NCBI RefSeq assembly: GCF_003337485.1
Contig: NZ_QPJJ01000004.1
Coordinates: 220,605 to 284,604, forward strand
Reading direction: 5' to 3'
Origin: Saliterribacillus persicus
Lineage (GTDB): Bacteria > Bacillota > Bacilli > Bacillales > Amphibacillaceae
Length of the DNA stretch: 64,000 nt
Shown here: in pieces, positions 44,563 to 54,569 of the stretch
How the letters are laid out: every line of letters begins with the position of its first letter
How positions within the stretch are numbered: the first letter of the stretch is position 1
Notes under the pieces: generated by a model
What the model was told of the DNA's origin: nothing
Databases searched by the model: none
What the model saw: the letters and a program-made list of their open reading frames with translations, nothing else
Made by a program: the position numbers and the translations under genes

Positions 44563-45192
44563 ATGAAGAAGCTATCTTCTAGAGCATTAAAGAAAAAAGA
44601 ACAAATCCAATTAGCTGCAAAGCGATTGTTTTTGGAAAAGGGATTTTCTAATACTAGTATGGATGCCATAACAAAGGAGGCTGGGGTATCAAAACAAACG
44701 GTTTATGTTTATTATGAAAGTAAAGAAGACCTACTTTATGATGTATTCCAAAATTTAATTGGCCAGATTGATATGGAAAGTAAATTTCAGCTAACAAAAA
44801 AAATCGAAATAAACAATATTGACGACTTAACAAGATTATTAGAAATGGTTGCTGAAAAGATTAGCCAAAATTTAGTGCAGCCTGAATACTTGGGCATGGC
44901 AAGGATAATATTATCAGAAATATCTTATTTCCCACAGCTTGGCGAATTATTTAAGGAGGCCGTACCTACGCAGGTTATAGGCACAATCAGAGGCATTCTA
45001 TCGTATGCAAATAAAAAAGATGTGATCAACATCAAAGAAGCTGATACGGATGTGATTGCGCGAATGTTAATCGGTCCATTGCTAACCTATATTCTTTTAG
45101 ATGGGTTATTGGTACCAAAAGACCAAGTGACTGTGCCTAGTCGTGAAAAGATAGCATCCATCATTCACTATTTTATTAAATCAATCCAATAA
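44563..45192 (+). CDS. TetR-family repressor
   Basis: 209 residues. The N-terminal helix-turn-helix (about 15-60) reads FLEKGFSNTSMDAITKEAGV then SKQTVYVYYESKEDLLYDVF. The C-terminal ligand domain resembles the AcrR/TetR_C groups that repress multidrug exporters. It sits upstream of an ABC exporter on the same strand, and near-identical palindromes precede both. Confidence 0.92.
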   Translation: MKKLSSRALKKKEQIQLAAKRLFLEKGFSNTSMDAITKEAGVSKQTVYVYYESKEDLLYDVFQNLIGQIDMESKFQLTKKIEINNIDDLTRLLEMVAEKISQNLVQPEYLGMARIILSEISYFPQLGELFKEAVPTQVIGTIRGILSYANKKDVINIKEADTDVIARMLIGPLLTYILLDGLLVPKDQVTVPSREKIASIIHYFIKSIQ

Positions 45193-45209
45193 GAAATCTA
45201 TTTTCTTTC

Positions 45210-45232
45210 AAACCCTTTATATAGAAGGGTTT
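45210..45232 (+). terminator. terminator after tetR
   Basis: AAACCCTT / AAGGGTTT stem with a 7-nt loop; the T-run after it is short, so some readthrough into the ABC operon is possible. Confidence 0.55.
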
Positions 45233-45254
45233 ATCATTTATCTATAATCAAACC

Positions 45255-45268
45255 AAACTGTACAGTTT
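45255..45268. promoter_or_regulatory. TetR operator in front of the ABC exporter
   Basis: AAACTGTACAGTTT is a perfect 14-bp palindrome, 20 bp before the ATPase start codon. It shares its right half with the palindrome before tetR. Confidence 0.7.
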
Positions 45269-45288
45269 TATAAAAAGGAGTGTTTATT

Positions 45289-46254
45289 ATGATTAGCAAA
45301 CCAACGCAAGAAGAGTTTGTCGTTGAAATCAATAAGGCAGACTTAATCTTTAATAAAAATAATAAAAAAGAATTTAAAGCACTAGAAGCATTAGATATGA
45401 AAATAAAGAGCGGACAAATTTTTTGTCTGTTAGGACCTAATGGATCAGGAAAAACAACGACAATAAACCTTATTAATGGATTGTTAGAGCCAACCAGCGG
45501 AGACATAACAGTCTTAGGAATGAACCCTAGTAAATCAAGAAAAACCGTCCTTCAAAAGATTTCCTTAGTACCACAGGAAACTGCTTTATATAATGATTTG
45601 ACTGCTAGAGAGAACTTGTTATTTCATGCACGATACTACGGTGTTAATCGAAAATTTATTTCTAAAAGGATAGATAACGTATTAGGCATTGTCCAACTAG
45701 AAAATAGACAAAATGATAGAGTAGGAACTTTTTCTGGAGGGATGCAAAGGAGATTGGCATTAGCACGAGCATTATTAACAGAACCAGAAATACTATTACT
45801 AGATGAACCAACATTGGGCGTTGATGTGCAATCGAGAAACGCCATTTGGGAACAGATCCGTACACTTGCATCCGTTGGAAAAACCGTTATTTTAACAACC
45901 AATTACATGGAAGAAGCGGAAGAACTGGGTGAGCAAGTATTAATTATCGATAAAGGGAAGCCCGTGGCCTCAGGCTCTCCAAATGAATTAAAGAGACATA
46001 TTGGTCAAAAACAGATGATCATTCACTTTAATGAAACAAAATATGCCAAACAGGTCTATGACGAGATAGCTGAAGATTACGAGGTAACATGCACCCGTAA
46101 CCAACTTAATGTGAATACAAATGCTTTAAATGTTCAATTCCAGCTTTTAGAGCAATTAAGTAAGTATGAGGAATATATGAATCACATTGAATACAGTGAG
46201 CCAAACCTGCAAGATGTTTTCCTTCATTTTACAGGTAAGGCATTAAGAGATTAA
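45289..46254 (+). CDS. ABC exporter ATP-binding protein (LnrL/DrrA type)
   Basis: 321 residues from ATG at 45289 after AAAAAGGAGTG; GTG at 45280 is a weaker alternative. Walker A GPNGSGKTT, signature SGGMQRRLALAR and Walker B ILLLDEPTLGVD are intact. The C-terminal extension with IEYSEPNLQDVFLHFTGKAL is typical of ATPases that drive ABC-2 drug exporters. First of a three-gene operon. Confidence 0.94.
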   Translation: MISKPTQEEFVVEINKADLIFNKNNKKEFKALEALDMKIKSGQIFCLLGPNGSGKTTTINLINGLLEPTSGDITVLGMNPSKSRKTVLQKISLVPQETALYNDLTARENLLFHARYYGVNRKFISKRIDNVLGIVQLENRQNDRVGTFSGGMQRRLALARALLTEPEILLLDEPTLGVDVQSRNAIWEQIRTLASVGKTVILTTNYMEEAEELGEQVLIIDKGKPVASGSPNELKRHIGQKQMIIHFNETKYAKQVYDEIAEDYEVTCTRNQLNVNTNALNVQFQLLEQLSKYEEYMNHIEYSEPNLQDVFLHFTGKALRD

Positions 46255-46272
46255 AGAAAGGAGTGAACACAT

Positions 46273-47403
46273 ATGTTTAGTGCTATTTTAGCAATCGTAC
46301 GTAAGGATCTACTGTTAGTTATTCGGAAACCAATGTTTTCTATTATCAGTCTATTAGTTCCTTTAATATTTATTATTTTTTATGCGTTAGTGATTCATAC
46401 TTCATCCACTAATCCTATTGTAATTGCAAATCATTCAGAAGGACCTTACACGGACCGCTTTGTTGATATTTTACAAGAAATAAAATCAGTAGAGGGCTCT
46501 TATTTAGAAATCATTACATTAGATTCTGAATTAGCTTATGAAAAATACAACAGCGGACAAGTGGATGCCTTATTAGAAATTCCTGAATCGTTTGAAGAAA
46601 ACCTTAGTTCAGGAAAACAAACAGCGTTAAAGTTAAATGTATTTAATATTAATTCAGATGGGACGAAGAACTTTCAATTACGAATTGACCATGCTCTTTA
46701 TGAGTTTCATAAGAACTTAGATGAAAACTCGTTTATTACCATTGATGAAGAGATGACTTTTAGTAAGGATACTCCAATGAAAAGCTATGTCAGCACAGGT
46801 TTGCTTATTTTCTCAGTATTACTAACCTCCATGATAAGCACAGGGACATTAATGGCGAGAGAATGGGAAGAGCGAACGGCTAAATCAATCGTATTAACTC
46901 CTAAAGGATTTTTACCTTTGATTATTGGAAAATGGATGACAGCATTCCTAGTTACTGCTTTAAGTACCGTATTAATTCTTCCGTTGCTTTATATACTTCT
47001 AGGCTATCCTATTGGCCAAATAAGTACTTTAGTTTGGTTTTACTTATTCCTTTTCTTTTTGTACGGAAGTGCTGCTGGTGTATTACTTGGTGTCTTGTTT
47101 AAAAAGACATTGCCTATCGTACCTATCAGTGTCGTAATAGCAATGAGTGAATTTTTAGTAAGTAGTCTAGAATCTTACATTAGAGGTTTTGCTTATGGTG
47201 GAATGACAGAGTGGGTGTGGCGATTAGGTAGTTGGTGGCCAAGTTCAGAAATAATTGATACCATCCGCTTTACCGTTGAAGGCTTCGAGCAAATAGCAAT
47301 AAATTGGGAAGCGTTCTTCTATATGGCATTGTGGATAGCACTTCTTTTAAGCCTTGCATTAATTAAATTGAACAAACAACTTTCCTTTACACAGGGACAA
47401 TAA
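46273..47403 (+). CDS. ABC-2 type exporter permease, first subunit
   Basis: 376 residues: one N-terminal helix (about 20-40), a large extracellular loop to about residue 170, then five helices. LMAREWEERTAKSIVLTPKG (about residues 194-213) is the ABC-2 signature. Pairs with the next subunit; LnrMN-like heterodimers export linearmycin-type or other amphiphilic compounds. Substrate unknown. Confidence 0.92.
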   Translation: MFSAILAIVRKDLLLVIRKPMFSIISLLVPLIFIIFYALVIHTSSTNPIVIANHSEGPYTDRFVDILQEIKSVEGSYLEIITLDSELAYEKYNSGQVDALLEIPESFEENLSSGKQTALKLNVFNINSDGTKNFQLRIDHALYEFHKNLDENSFITIDEEMTFSKDTPMKSYVSTGLLIFSVLLTSMISTGTLMAREWEERTAKSIVLTPKGFLPLIIGKWMTAFLVTALSTVLILPLLYILLGYPIGQISTLVWFYLFLFFLYGSAAGVLLGVLFKKTLPIVPISVVIAMSEFLVSSLESYIRGFAYGGMTEWVWRLGSWWPSSEIIDTIRFTVEGFEQIAINWEAFFYMALWIALLLSLALIKLNKQLSFTQGQ

Positions 47404-47420
47404 GTTAGGGAGGAATATAT

Positions 47421-48530
47421 ATGAAAAAGTGGCAAGCAATAATAGCTATTCACAACCGCAATATGAAAATTTTAATGAGACAAAAACAAATGTTAATCCA
47501 ACCCATTATTGTTCCGCTTGTATTACTATTTTTAATGGTGGTTATATTTGGTGGTGGAGGCGACGATTGGCCAGTCGCAATCGTTGATGACTCAAATAGT
47601 GTAGAATCACAAGAACTTATGGAAGCATTTAAAAGTAGTGCATCCAATATCACTCCTTATTTTGATTTGATTGAAATGAACCCTGAGGAAGCTGAAAAGA
47701 AAGTTTCTGAAGGAAGATTACACCTTTTCATTAAAATACCTGATGATTTTGTAGAAAGTAAAAGTATAGAAATGAAAACCTATAATATAAACAGTGATGC
47801 TATGAAGAACGTTCGTTTAAGAGTTGAACATACCTTAAACAATTATATGGAGCAACAGGGTGAATTACAGGTAACATCCCAGCAAGTAACAGCTCAACCT
47901 AATGATGTTTGGCGTGCAGCATTTTATGGAGGCAGTAGTGTTTTGTTAACTCTATTTTTAGGTTCCATGATCATTGCAGCTAATTTGCATGCTTTTGAAT
48001 ATGAAAATCGAACCGCAAAAGAAATTATATTGACACCAACTGGTTCAATAATGGCAGGGTTTGGTATTATCATAACATCGGTTCTTGTGAGTTTGATCCT
48101 TTCATTGATTCCATTAACCTTGTCGATATTGTTCTTACATTTTGAATTTCACCTTTATAATATAGTGCTTGTATATCTGTCCATTATTCCTATATTAATT
48201 GGTTGCGCAGGAATCGGCCTTTTATTAGGAGCATATTTTAAACAGTATCGTGTATTGCAACCATTGGTTATTTTAATCGGTATTGGAACGTATATTATTG
48301 GCGGTGGTTTTGCGGGCGTAAATATGCTGATGCCATTAGCACGAGAAATAGCTGATATATGGGTGTTCTCCGTTATTTTTGAATGGTTTAATCCTGTTCT
48401 GCACAACTTTGCAAGTAGCTTTTCTTTCAGTCAATATACCTTTATTTTTCTAGCTGGTATACTAGGTTTTCTTTTCACCTTTATTGCATATTGGTTTGGA
48501 ACTAGAAAATCAATTTTTGGTGGACAGTAA
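47421..48530 (+). CDS. ABC-2 type exporter permease, second subunit
   Basis: 369 residues, same fold as the previous gene: N-terminal helix (about 24-44), extracellular loop to about 165, five C-terminal helices, and FEYENRTAKEIILTPTG as its ABC-2 signature. The two subunits share the NINSDxxKN loop motif, showing ancient duplication. Start after GGGAGG. Terminator follows. Confidence 0.92.
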   Translation: MKKWQAIIAIHNRNMKILMRQKQMLIQPIIVPLVLLFLMVVIFGGGGDDWPVAIVDDSNSVESQELMEAFKSSASNITPYFDLIEMNPEEAEKKVSEGRLHLFIKIPDDFVESKSIEMKTYNINSDAMKNVRLRVEHTLNNYMEQQGELQVTSQQVTAQPNDVWRAAFYGGSSVLLTLFLGSMIIAANLHAFEYENRTAKEIILTPTGSIMAGFGIIITSVLVSLILSLIPLTLSILFLHFEFHLYNIVLVYLSIIPILIGCAGIGLLLGAYFKQYRVLQPLVILIGIGTYIIGGGFAGVNMLMPLAREIADIWVFSVIFEWFNPVLHNFASSFSFSQYTFIFLAGILGFLFTFIAYWFGTRKSIFGGQ

Positions 48531-48586
48531 ACCAGCGGCTGTTGAACTGCCCACTCTTATGTAGAAATTGGAGAAATATAAACTTA

Positions 48587-48632
48587 AACGAAGCGGCTTC
48601 AGCTCTATATTCTATAGGGCTGTGGTCGTTTT
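48587..48632 (+). terminator. terminator of ABC exporter operon
   Basis: AACG..CAGC.CTATA pairs with TATAG.GCTG..CGTT, followed by TTTTT. Confidence 0.7.
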
Positions 48633-48796
48633 TATCGACGAGACTTGTAACGGTCCGAACCAAAAAGCACACTTACTCTAAAAGTCCGCCTTTTAACAAA
48701 ATTTATAGCTGTTGATTTTGAAAAATGCGATGCATTACCTCTTTAGATATGGTAATATAAGGTAGGTTTTTTCAATAACAAAGGGGAAGTGACATA

Positions 48797-49771
48797 ATGA
48801 ATAAAAAAGTTTGGGCTTTATTTGTGTTTTCATTTATTATTCTTTCAGGATGTAACCTTTTAAGTAATACAGATCCTGATTTTTCGAGGGAAAAATATGA
48901 TAAATGGTATGAAGAAGAACAGTATAAATTAGTTTTAGAAGATGTGAATCAACAATTGGAAAAATACCCCGAAGATCCAATACTGCATAATGAGAAAGGG
49001 CATGTTCTTAATTTTATGGAACAATATGAAGAAGCTTTACTTTCCCTAGACAAAGCAATTGAACTAGAGAGCCAAATGGATAGTGCTTACAATAACAAGG
49101 CTTTATCATTAAATGCACTAGGTGAATACGAACAAGCGATTGTTGCTGCACAAAAAGCGATCGATATTAGTGATAAAGAACCAGAGCAATTTATCAACAT
49201 GGGAAATGCCCATTTGTCACTTGAAAGATATGAAAATGCATTAGAGTATTATAATAAAGCTTTAGCGATTGATGAAAGCACACCGTATGCGCTATATGGA
49301 AAAGGGGTTTCGCATTACTACTTATACGAAGATGAAAAAGGGCTCCCTTATTTAGAACAATACATAAAAGCATATCCCGAAGATATCGACGGATTATGGT
49401 ATGTTGTCTACATCCATGATGCATTAGAGCAATATAGTGATACGATTCCTTATTTAAATAAAATTATTGAGCTTGATTCAGAACAATCATTAAATGCTTT
49501 AGATTACAAAGGCTTGATGCTCACCCGCTTAGGTAATTTTAAAGAAGCTGAAGAAATCTATAACACTGTTCTAGAGCAATTTCCAAATGAAGCCATAGGG
49601 TATTATGGAAAAGGTGTGGCACTTGTGCAACAAGGAGATATTGATCACGGATTGGAAGGATTAGCTAGATCGATAGAATTAGATGAGACATTAAAGGATA
49701 CAGCATATAATGATCCATTATTATCCTCCATTTATGATAATGAGACATTTATTGAGTTAACAGAGTATTAA
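48797..49771 (+). CDS. TPR-repeat lipoprotein
   Basis: 324 residues. Lipobox LSGC (Cys at about residue 19), then about seven tetratricopeptide repeats from residue 45 to the end, e.g. AYNNKALSLNALGEYEQAIV and FINMGNAHLSLERYENALEY. Surface-anchored scaffold for protein contacts; partner unknown. Monocistronic. Confidence 0.9.
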   Translation: MNKKVWALFVFSFIILSGCNLLSNTDPDFSREKYDKWYEEEQYKLVLEDVNQQLEKYPEDPILHNEKGHVLNFMEQYEEALLSLDKAIELESQMDSAYNNKALSLNALGEYEQAIVAAQKAIDISDKEPEQFINMGNAHLSLERYENALEYYNKALAIDESTPYALYGKGVSHYYLYEDEKGLPYLEQYIKAYPEDIDGLWYVVYIHDALEQYSDTIPYLNKIIELDSEQSLNALDYKGLMLTRLGNFKEAEEIYNTVLEQFPNEAIGYYGKGVALVQQGDIDHGLEGLARSIELDETLKDTAYNDPLLSSIYDNETFIELTEY

Positions 49772-49800
49772 TATTAAAATGGACTTTTTTGAGGATGAAA

Positions 49801-49851
49801 GGGGAGGGTTCTTTTAACCCACACCGTGCGGAGCAAAAGAACCGTCCCTCC
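49801..49851. repeat. long hairpin repeat and bidirectional terminator
   Basis: GGGAGGGTTCTTTT pairs with AAAAGAACCGTCCC across a 22-nt GC-rich loop. It sits between convergent genes and can terminate both. From memory, hairpins with a GGGACGGTTCTTTT arm are dispersed in Bacillaceae genomes, so this may be one copy of a small mobile repeat. Confidence 0.5.
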
Positions 49852-49853
49852 TC

Positions 49854-50555
49854 TTACAAATGTTTTTTAATTTGTGCTAGAACTGCTGAGGCTAATTTGT
49901 TTGTATCTTTAAAGCTTCTTGAATCGATGGGATCGGAGTAATGGACAGAAACTTTTGCTGGTGTATTCCGGCCATTTTTATTTATCAATTTGTAGGAATC
50001 TTTAAAGGTGACTGGAATAACTTTAACCCCTGCTTTAATCGCAATTCGTAAACTACCCGATTTAAAATTTCCGATTTCAGGACCCTTACTTCTAGTGCCT
50101 TCCGGGAAAATTGCTAAAGAATTACCTGATTTTAAACTCTCTATTGCCTGATTAATAGCCTTTAAAGAACTACGAACGTTTTCCCTGTTTATAAAAACGC
50201 ATCCCCGTTCTTTCATCCAATAACCCAATAGTGGAATTTTCTCCATTTCTTTTTTAGCAACAAAAGCCATTGTTTGAGGGGCTGTTGAATATAAAATTGG
50301 AATATCCATATTTCCTTGATGGTTGCCAACATATAATACAGGTTCATTTAAAGGGATATTTTCTGTGCCAGTTATTTTAAGATCAGCACCTGAAATTTTA
50401 ATTAAATTGTTTGTGCATTTCTGAATAATCTTATTCATTAATTCTATTTTTTCTTTGTTCTTACCCGCCTTATTTAACTTATTGATAGTAAATGATTTAT
50501 TTGCTTTAGTTAAAATATAACCCCACATGTATCCTTGAAAAAGCAGAGTACGCAT
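49854..50555 (-). CDS. plsC: 1-acyl-sn-glycerol-3-phosphate acyltransferase
   Basis: 233 residues from ATG at 50555 (AAAGAGGAATG upstream; the frame start at 50573 lacks a site). PlsC makes phosphatidic acid from lysophosphatidate. NHQGNMD (NHx4D catalytic motif, about residues 79-85) and FPEGTRSKG (about 152-160) are both present. One N-terminal hydrophobic region anchors it to the membrane. Confidence 0.93.
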   Translation of the reverse strand: MRTLLFQGYMWGYILTKANKSFTINKLNKAGKNKEKIELMNKIIQKCTNNLIKISGADLKITGTENIPLNEPVLYVGNHQGNMDIPILYSTAPQTMAFVAKKEMEKIPLLGYWMKERGCVFINRENVRSSLKAINQAIESLKSGNSLAIFPEGTRSKGPEIGNFKSGSLRIAIKAGVKVIPVTFKDSYKLINKNGRNTPAKVSVHYSDPIDSRSFKDTNKLASAVLAQIKKHL

Positions 50556-50697
50556 ATTCATTCCTCTTTTCACTCATATTTAATCTATCGTAATTATAAA
50601 AGACATGACAAAATTAGATAAGTTACAAGTGTCACTATATGATGTGAAAAATGTCACATAATGAGAGGGATATAGATTTCCTTTTTCTACCTCTTAA

Positions 50698-50836
50698 TTA
50701 ATATTGTTTCCTAAAAATAACCGATTATGATCTTTCACATTTTTTAAAAATATCTCCAGCGGTTATTGTGTTTTTCCCTAACAAAAAAAGACTGAAAGAA
50801 AAAAGAAACTCTTTTCTCTTCCAGCCTTCTATTTCC
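50698..50836. repeat. intergenic repeat, copy 1
   Basis: About 140 bp similar to 52437-52573, sharing ATATCTCCAGCGGTTATT, GACTGAAAGAAAAAAGAAAC and CTTCCAGCCTTCTATT, and including a terminator-like hairpin (GGCTGGAAGA/TCTTTCAGTC) with a T-run on the minus strand. No ORF. Confidence 0.7.
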
Positions 50837-51026
50837 AACATTTCAATGTGTCTCTGTTTAAATTTGTTTGAATTTCAATTTGTTTTTCTGAAATATCTTT
50901 TCTCTATCACTTTTCTTTCTCCCATTTTAGGGAAAAATATAAATACTTAAGGAAAGAATTAATTAGGGCTGACATCTTCCTCAACAAATGACATTGAAAA
51001 TAAATAGAAATCCATTTTAAATGCGT

Positions 51027-51057
51027 AAAAGCCCTCTTCGAAACCAAAGAGGACTTT
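51027..51057 (-). terminator. terminator of LysM-NlpC/P60 gene
   Basis: AAAAGTCCTCTTTGG / CGAAGAGGGCTTTT stem on the minus strand, 10 bp after the stop. Confidence 0.8.
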
Positions 51058-51066
51058 TGCTATTTA

Positions 51067-52152
51067 TTAATAGAATCTTTTATAACTAGAAAAATGTTTC
51101 TTCCAATAAGAATTATTTAAACTGACTATCTCGACCCCTTTAGAGCCAGCATGAATAAATTGATTATCTCCCAGATATATTCCCATATGGGAAATTCCAG
51201 ACTTATAGGTACCTTCAAAAAATACTAGATCCCCAACTTTAGGATTGTTCACATAATAAGAGCGGTCATAATAACCTTGACTGGAATGACGTACCATTTC
51301 TTTGTCTGCTTGCTTATACACATGATATATGTATCCACTGCAATCAAATCCACTTGGTGTTGAGCCACCCCATGCATAGCTGGCCCCTTCCAAACTAGTT
51401 GCTTTTTCGATTAGTTTAGATACATTATAGTCCACACCAGTCGGTTTTTCTTTTTCAAGAGTCTCATTACTGGAAGAAGTTGTTTTTTTGGATGCTCCAA
51501 TGTTTATTTTTTGACCGATATAAATTCTATCGGAGCTTAACGTATTCCATTTCTTTAGATTTGATACCGTTACACCGTAATTAGCACCAATTTGGGAAAG
51601 TGTGTCTCCGGACTTCACTGTATATATTGTTGAAGAAGAAGTGCTCTTTTTCTTATCAGATGAATTTGATGGAGATGAGCTGTTACTACTACTGGAACTA
51701 TTATTAGAATTTTGTTTCTGAACAACCAAAACATTTCCTGGATAGATCAACGTAGTATTTAAGTTATTCCACTTCATCAAATTATTCAGAGAAATGTTAT
51801 GTTTTGAAGCAATACCACTTAATGTGTCGCCACTCTTTACTTTATATTTACTTACACTACTAGTCGTTTCATTTTTGTTATTATTGCTTTTATTTGTATT
51901 ACTACCGCTACTATTACTATTTGAAGAAGTAGCTGTTGTTTTTAAAACCTGATTAGGAAAAATAATATCTGAACGAAGTTTATTCACATCAATTAGCGAC
52001 TGAACACTTGTGTTATATTTCTGAGCTATGTTCCATAATGAGTCCCCACTTTGAACTTTATGAGACGCAGCATTAGTTTCCTCAGCCCCAACGACAGCTG
52101 ATGCGATTGCAGCACCTAGAGTAACGGACATGATTACTTTTTTATTCGCCAT
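51067..52152 (-). CDS. LysM-NlpC/P60 cell-wall DL-endopeptidase (LytE/CwlS-like)
   Basis: 361 residues: signal peptide (cleavage near ETNAAS), three LysM repeats (about 31-72, 98-141, 174-217; each HKVQSGDSLWNIA-like) joined by Ser/Asn linkers, then a C-terminal NlpC/P60 domain (about 240-361). Catalytic Cys is in GFDCSGYIY, His in GISHMGIYLG, and the third polar residue in IHAGSK. It cleaves the D-Glu-mDap bond in peptidoglycan. Secreted and wall-bound. Single gene. Confidence 0.93.
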   Translation of the reverse strand: MANKKVIMSVTLGAAIASAVVGAEETNAASHKVQSGDSLWNIAQKYNTSVQSLIDVNKLRSDIIFPNQVLKTTATSSNSNSSGSNTNKSNNNKNETTSSVSKYKVKSGDTLSGIASKHNISLNNLMKWNNLNTTLIYPGNVLVVQKQNSNNSSSSSNSSSPSNSSDKKKSTSSSTIYTVKSGDTLSQIGANYGVTVSNLKKWNTLSSDRIYIGQKINIGASKKTTSSSNETLEKEKPTGVDYNVSKLIEKATSLEGASYAWGGSTPSGFDCSGYIYHVYKQADKEMVRHSSQGYYDRSYYVNNPKVGDLVFFEGTYKSGISHMGIYLGDNQFIHAGSKGVEIVSLNNSYWKKHFSSYKRFY

Positions 52153-52436
52153 TCACTATTCCCCCTTGTTAATCTTTGTTATTAAAGTCTTTATATGAAT
52201 TTAAAACACAACTAATATAATGTTATGTAATCTAAACTAGAGAGAGCTTTATAGTATTGTAGCGTTATTTTCCAGATTATTATTCCAAACCCACAATTAA
52301 CCACATTATATCTCTTTTCTGCGGAAAATGATATATTATAGCGAAACTTTTTGGAAAAATTTTACGTATTTAAAAAGATTTACTAGACTAATATACTTAT
52401 CACATTATCTTTAGTGCACATTGTTGTCCCTTAAAT

Positions 52437-52573
52437 TAATGTTTTTCCCTAAAACACCCGATTTTGCTCTTCCACATTTGTCGAAAAATATCTCCAGCGG
52501 TTATTATGGTTTTCCCTAACAGAAAAAAAGACTGAAAGAAAAAAGAAACTCTTTAATCTTCCAGCCTTCTATT
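52437..52573. repeat. intergenic repeat, copy 2; probable glmS terminator
   Basis: Second copy of the element at 50698-50836, about 75-80% identical by eye. Its hairpin (GGCTGGAAGA/TCTTTCAGTC then TTTTTTT on the minus strand) lies 76 bp past the glmS stop and probably terminates it. Confidence 0.7.
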
Positions 52574-52648
52574 ATAAATGTTGTTATATCAATGGTTTTT
52601 CTACTAAAATCCATTAGGGTTTCAAGTCGTTTTCCATCTAAATCTTCT

Positions 52649-54451
52649 CTACTCCACAGTAACACTTTTAGCAAGATTACGTGGCTTATCTACATCACAA
52701 TCGCGGTGTAGCGCTGCATAATATGCTAGTAATTGCATTGGAATAACACTTACTAGTGGTGTTAATAGTTCGTGAACATGTGGTAATACAAAGGAATCTG
52801 TATCTTGATCTAATCCTTTTAGGCTTATAACACATGCTTTTGCACCACGAGCTTCTACTTCTTGTACGTTTCCACGAATAGAATAGTTTACATTCTCTTG
52901 GGTGGAAATCGCAATGACTGGTGTACCATCTTCAATAAGTGCAATTGTTCCGTGTTTTAGCTCTCCACCAGCAAATCCCTCAGCTTGGATATAAGAGATC
53001 TCTTTTAATTTCAAAGATGCTTCCTGCACGACGAAATAGTCCATGCCACGGCCGATATAGAATGCATTAGGTGTGGTTGCAAACATATCTTTTGCGATCG
53101 CTTCAAATTCTTCTTTTTGATCCGTTAAGGACTCCATCGCACTTGCAACGATACCGAGTTCTTGTAATGGATCAAAGTCTAATGCGATCCCTTTTGCTTT
53201 CGCTGTATCTACTGCTAGGATAGCAAGCACTGCAATTTGTGCAGTATAAGCTTTTGTAGATGCTACAGCAATTTCAGGACCTGCATGAAGGTGTAACGTA
53301 TGATCCGCTTCACGAGAAAGGGTTGAACCTGGTACGTTGGTTACTGTTAAGGCAGTGTGCCCAAGCTCTTTAATTTTCACTAACACAGATCTGCTATCTG
53401 CAGTCTCTCCGCTTTGAGAAATGAAAATAAATAATGGTTTTTCAGAAAGTAATGGCATATTATAAGAGAACTCACTTGCAATATGCACTTCTACAGGAAT
53501 ATTTGCTAGCTTTTCAAGGAACTGTTTCCCAACTAAGCCGGCATGGTAACTGGTTCCTGCAGCTATAATATAGATACGATCTACTTTCTTCATTGCCTTA
53601 CGAATATCTGCATCTAACTTAATTGCATCATTTTCGTCTTGATATTCTTGAATAATTTTACGAATAACGAATGGTTGTTCATCAATCTCTTTTAACATGA
53701 AGTGTGGGTATGTTCCTTTTTCCGTATCTGCAGCATCAATCTCAGCCACAAACGGAGCACGAACAACTTCTTCTCCATCGAATTTTTGAATTTCTACATG
53801 TGTTTTTCGTACAAGGACAATTTCTTTATCCTCAATTTCAAGATAGCGATCTGTTTCTCTTAACGTCGCCATTGCGTCACTTGCTACTAGGTTAAAGCCG
53901 TCACCTAAACCTACTAGAAGTGGGCTTTTATTTTTTGAAACATAAATAACATCAGGGTTTTCCTGGTCAATTAAAGCAATCGCATAAGAACCTTTTAACG
54001 CAAGCATAGCTTTACGGAAAGCTTCTAAAACGTCTTGAGTTTCTTCAAAGAATACTTCGATTAATTGCACAATAATTTCAGTGTCCGTTTCACTTTTTAG
54101 TGCAACACCGTTTAAATACTGATCACGAACCTCATAAAAGTTTTCGATGACACCATTATGAACTAAGGTAAAGCGAGCATTGTTACTTTGATGTGGGTGC
54201 GCATTTTCCACACTAGGTTCACCATGAGTTGCCCAGCGCGTATGTCCAATCCCAATCTCCCCAGTAACAGCTGGGTCTACCTTATCACGAAGTGCAGCGA
54301 TACGTCCTTTTACTTTATATACATGCATGCCATCTGTATTTAACGTTGCGATTCCTGCTGAATCATAACCGCGATACTCTAATTTTTCTAAACCTTTTAA
54401 TAATACTTCCGTTGAATCCTTTTGTCCGATATATCCTACTATTCCACACAT
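52649..54451 (-). CDS. glmS: glutamine-fructose-6-phosphate aminotransferase
   Basis: 600 residues. Makes glucosamine-6-phosphate for wall synthesis. N-terminal Cys after Met (MCGIVGYIG) is the glutaminase nucleophile, with [12 protein letters not shown] nearby. Two SIS domains follow (about 285-415 and 455-590) with SQSGETADS and the C-terminal [12 protein letters not shown]. Preceded by a glmS ribozyme that cuts the mRNA when GlcN6P is high. Downstream of cdaA-cdaR-glmM in the same direction. Confidence 0.98.
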   Translation of the reverse strand: MCGIVGYIGQKDSTEVLLKGLEKLEYRGYDSAGIATLNTDGMHVYKVKGRIAALRDKVDPAVTGEIGIGHTRWATHGEPSVENAHPHQSNNARFTLVHNGVIENFYEVRDQYLNGVALKSETDTEIIVQLIEVFFEETQDVLEAFRKAMLALKGSYAIALIDQENPDVIYVSKNKSPLLVGLGDGFNLVASDAMATLRETDRYLEIEDKEIVLVRKTHVEIQKFDGEEVVRAPFVAEIDAADTEKGTYPHFMLKEIDEQPFVIRKIIQEYQDENDAIKLDADIRKAMKKVDRIYIIAAGTSYHAGLVGKQFLEKLANIPVEVHIASEFSYNMPLLSEKPLFIFISQSGETADSRSVLVKIKELGHTALTVTNVPGSTLSREADHTLHLHAGPEIAVASTKAYTAQIAVLAILAVDTAKAKGIALDFDPLQELGIVASAMESLTDQKEEFEAIAKDMFATTPNAFYIGRGMDYFVVQEASLKLKEISYIQAEGFAGGELKHGTIALIEDGTPVIAISTQENVNYSIRGNVQEVEARGAKACVISLKGLDQDTDSFVLPHVHELLTPLVSVIPMQLLAYYAALHRDCDVDKPRNLAKSVTVE

Positions 54452-54475
54452 TGTGTTGTTTCCTCCTTAGAATGT

Positions 54476-54527
54476 AAGGGGCAAACAAACTCCGATAGCT
54501 ATTTTTCTATGGGGCGTTTATTTGCCC
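54476..54527 (-). other. hairpin between glmS ribozyme and start codon
   Basis: AAGGGGCAAATAAAC pairs with GTTTGTTTGCCCCTT (one G-U pair) across a loop that can also pair internally. No T-run follows. It would cap the 5' end after ribozyme cleavage and may affect RNase J entry. Confidence 0.55.
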
Positions 54528-54569
54528 CTTTCTCGTTTATCATTTTTACATCTTACCTTTAATCTTGTG

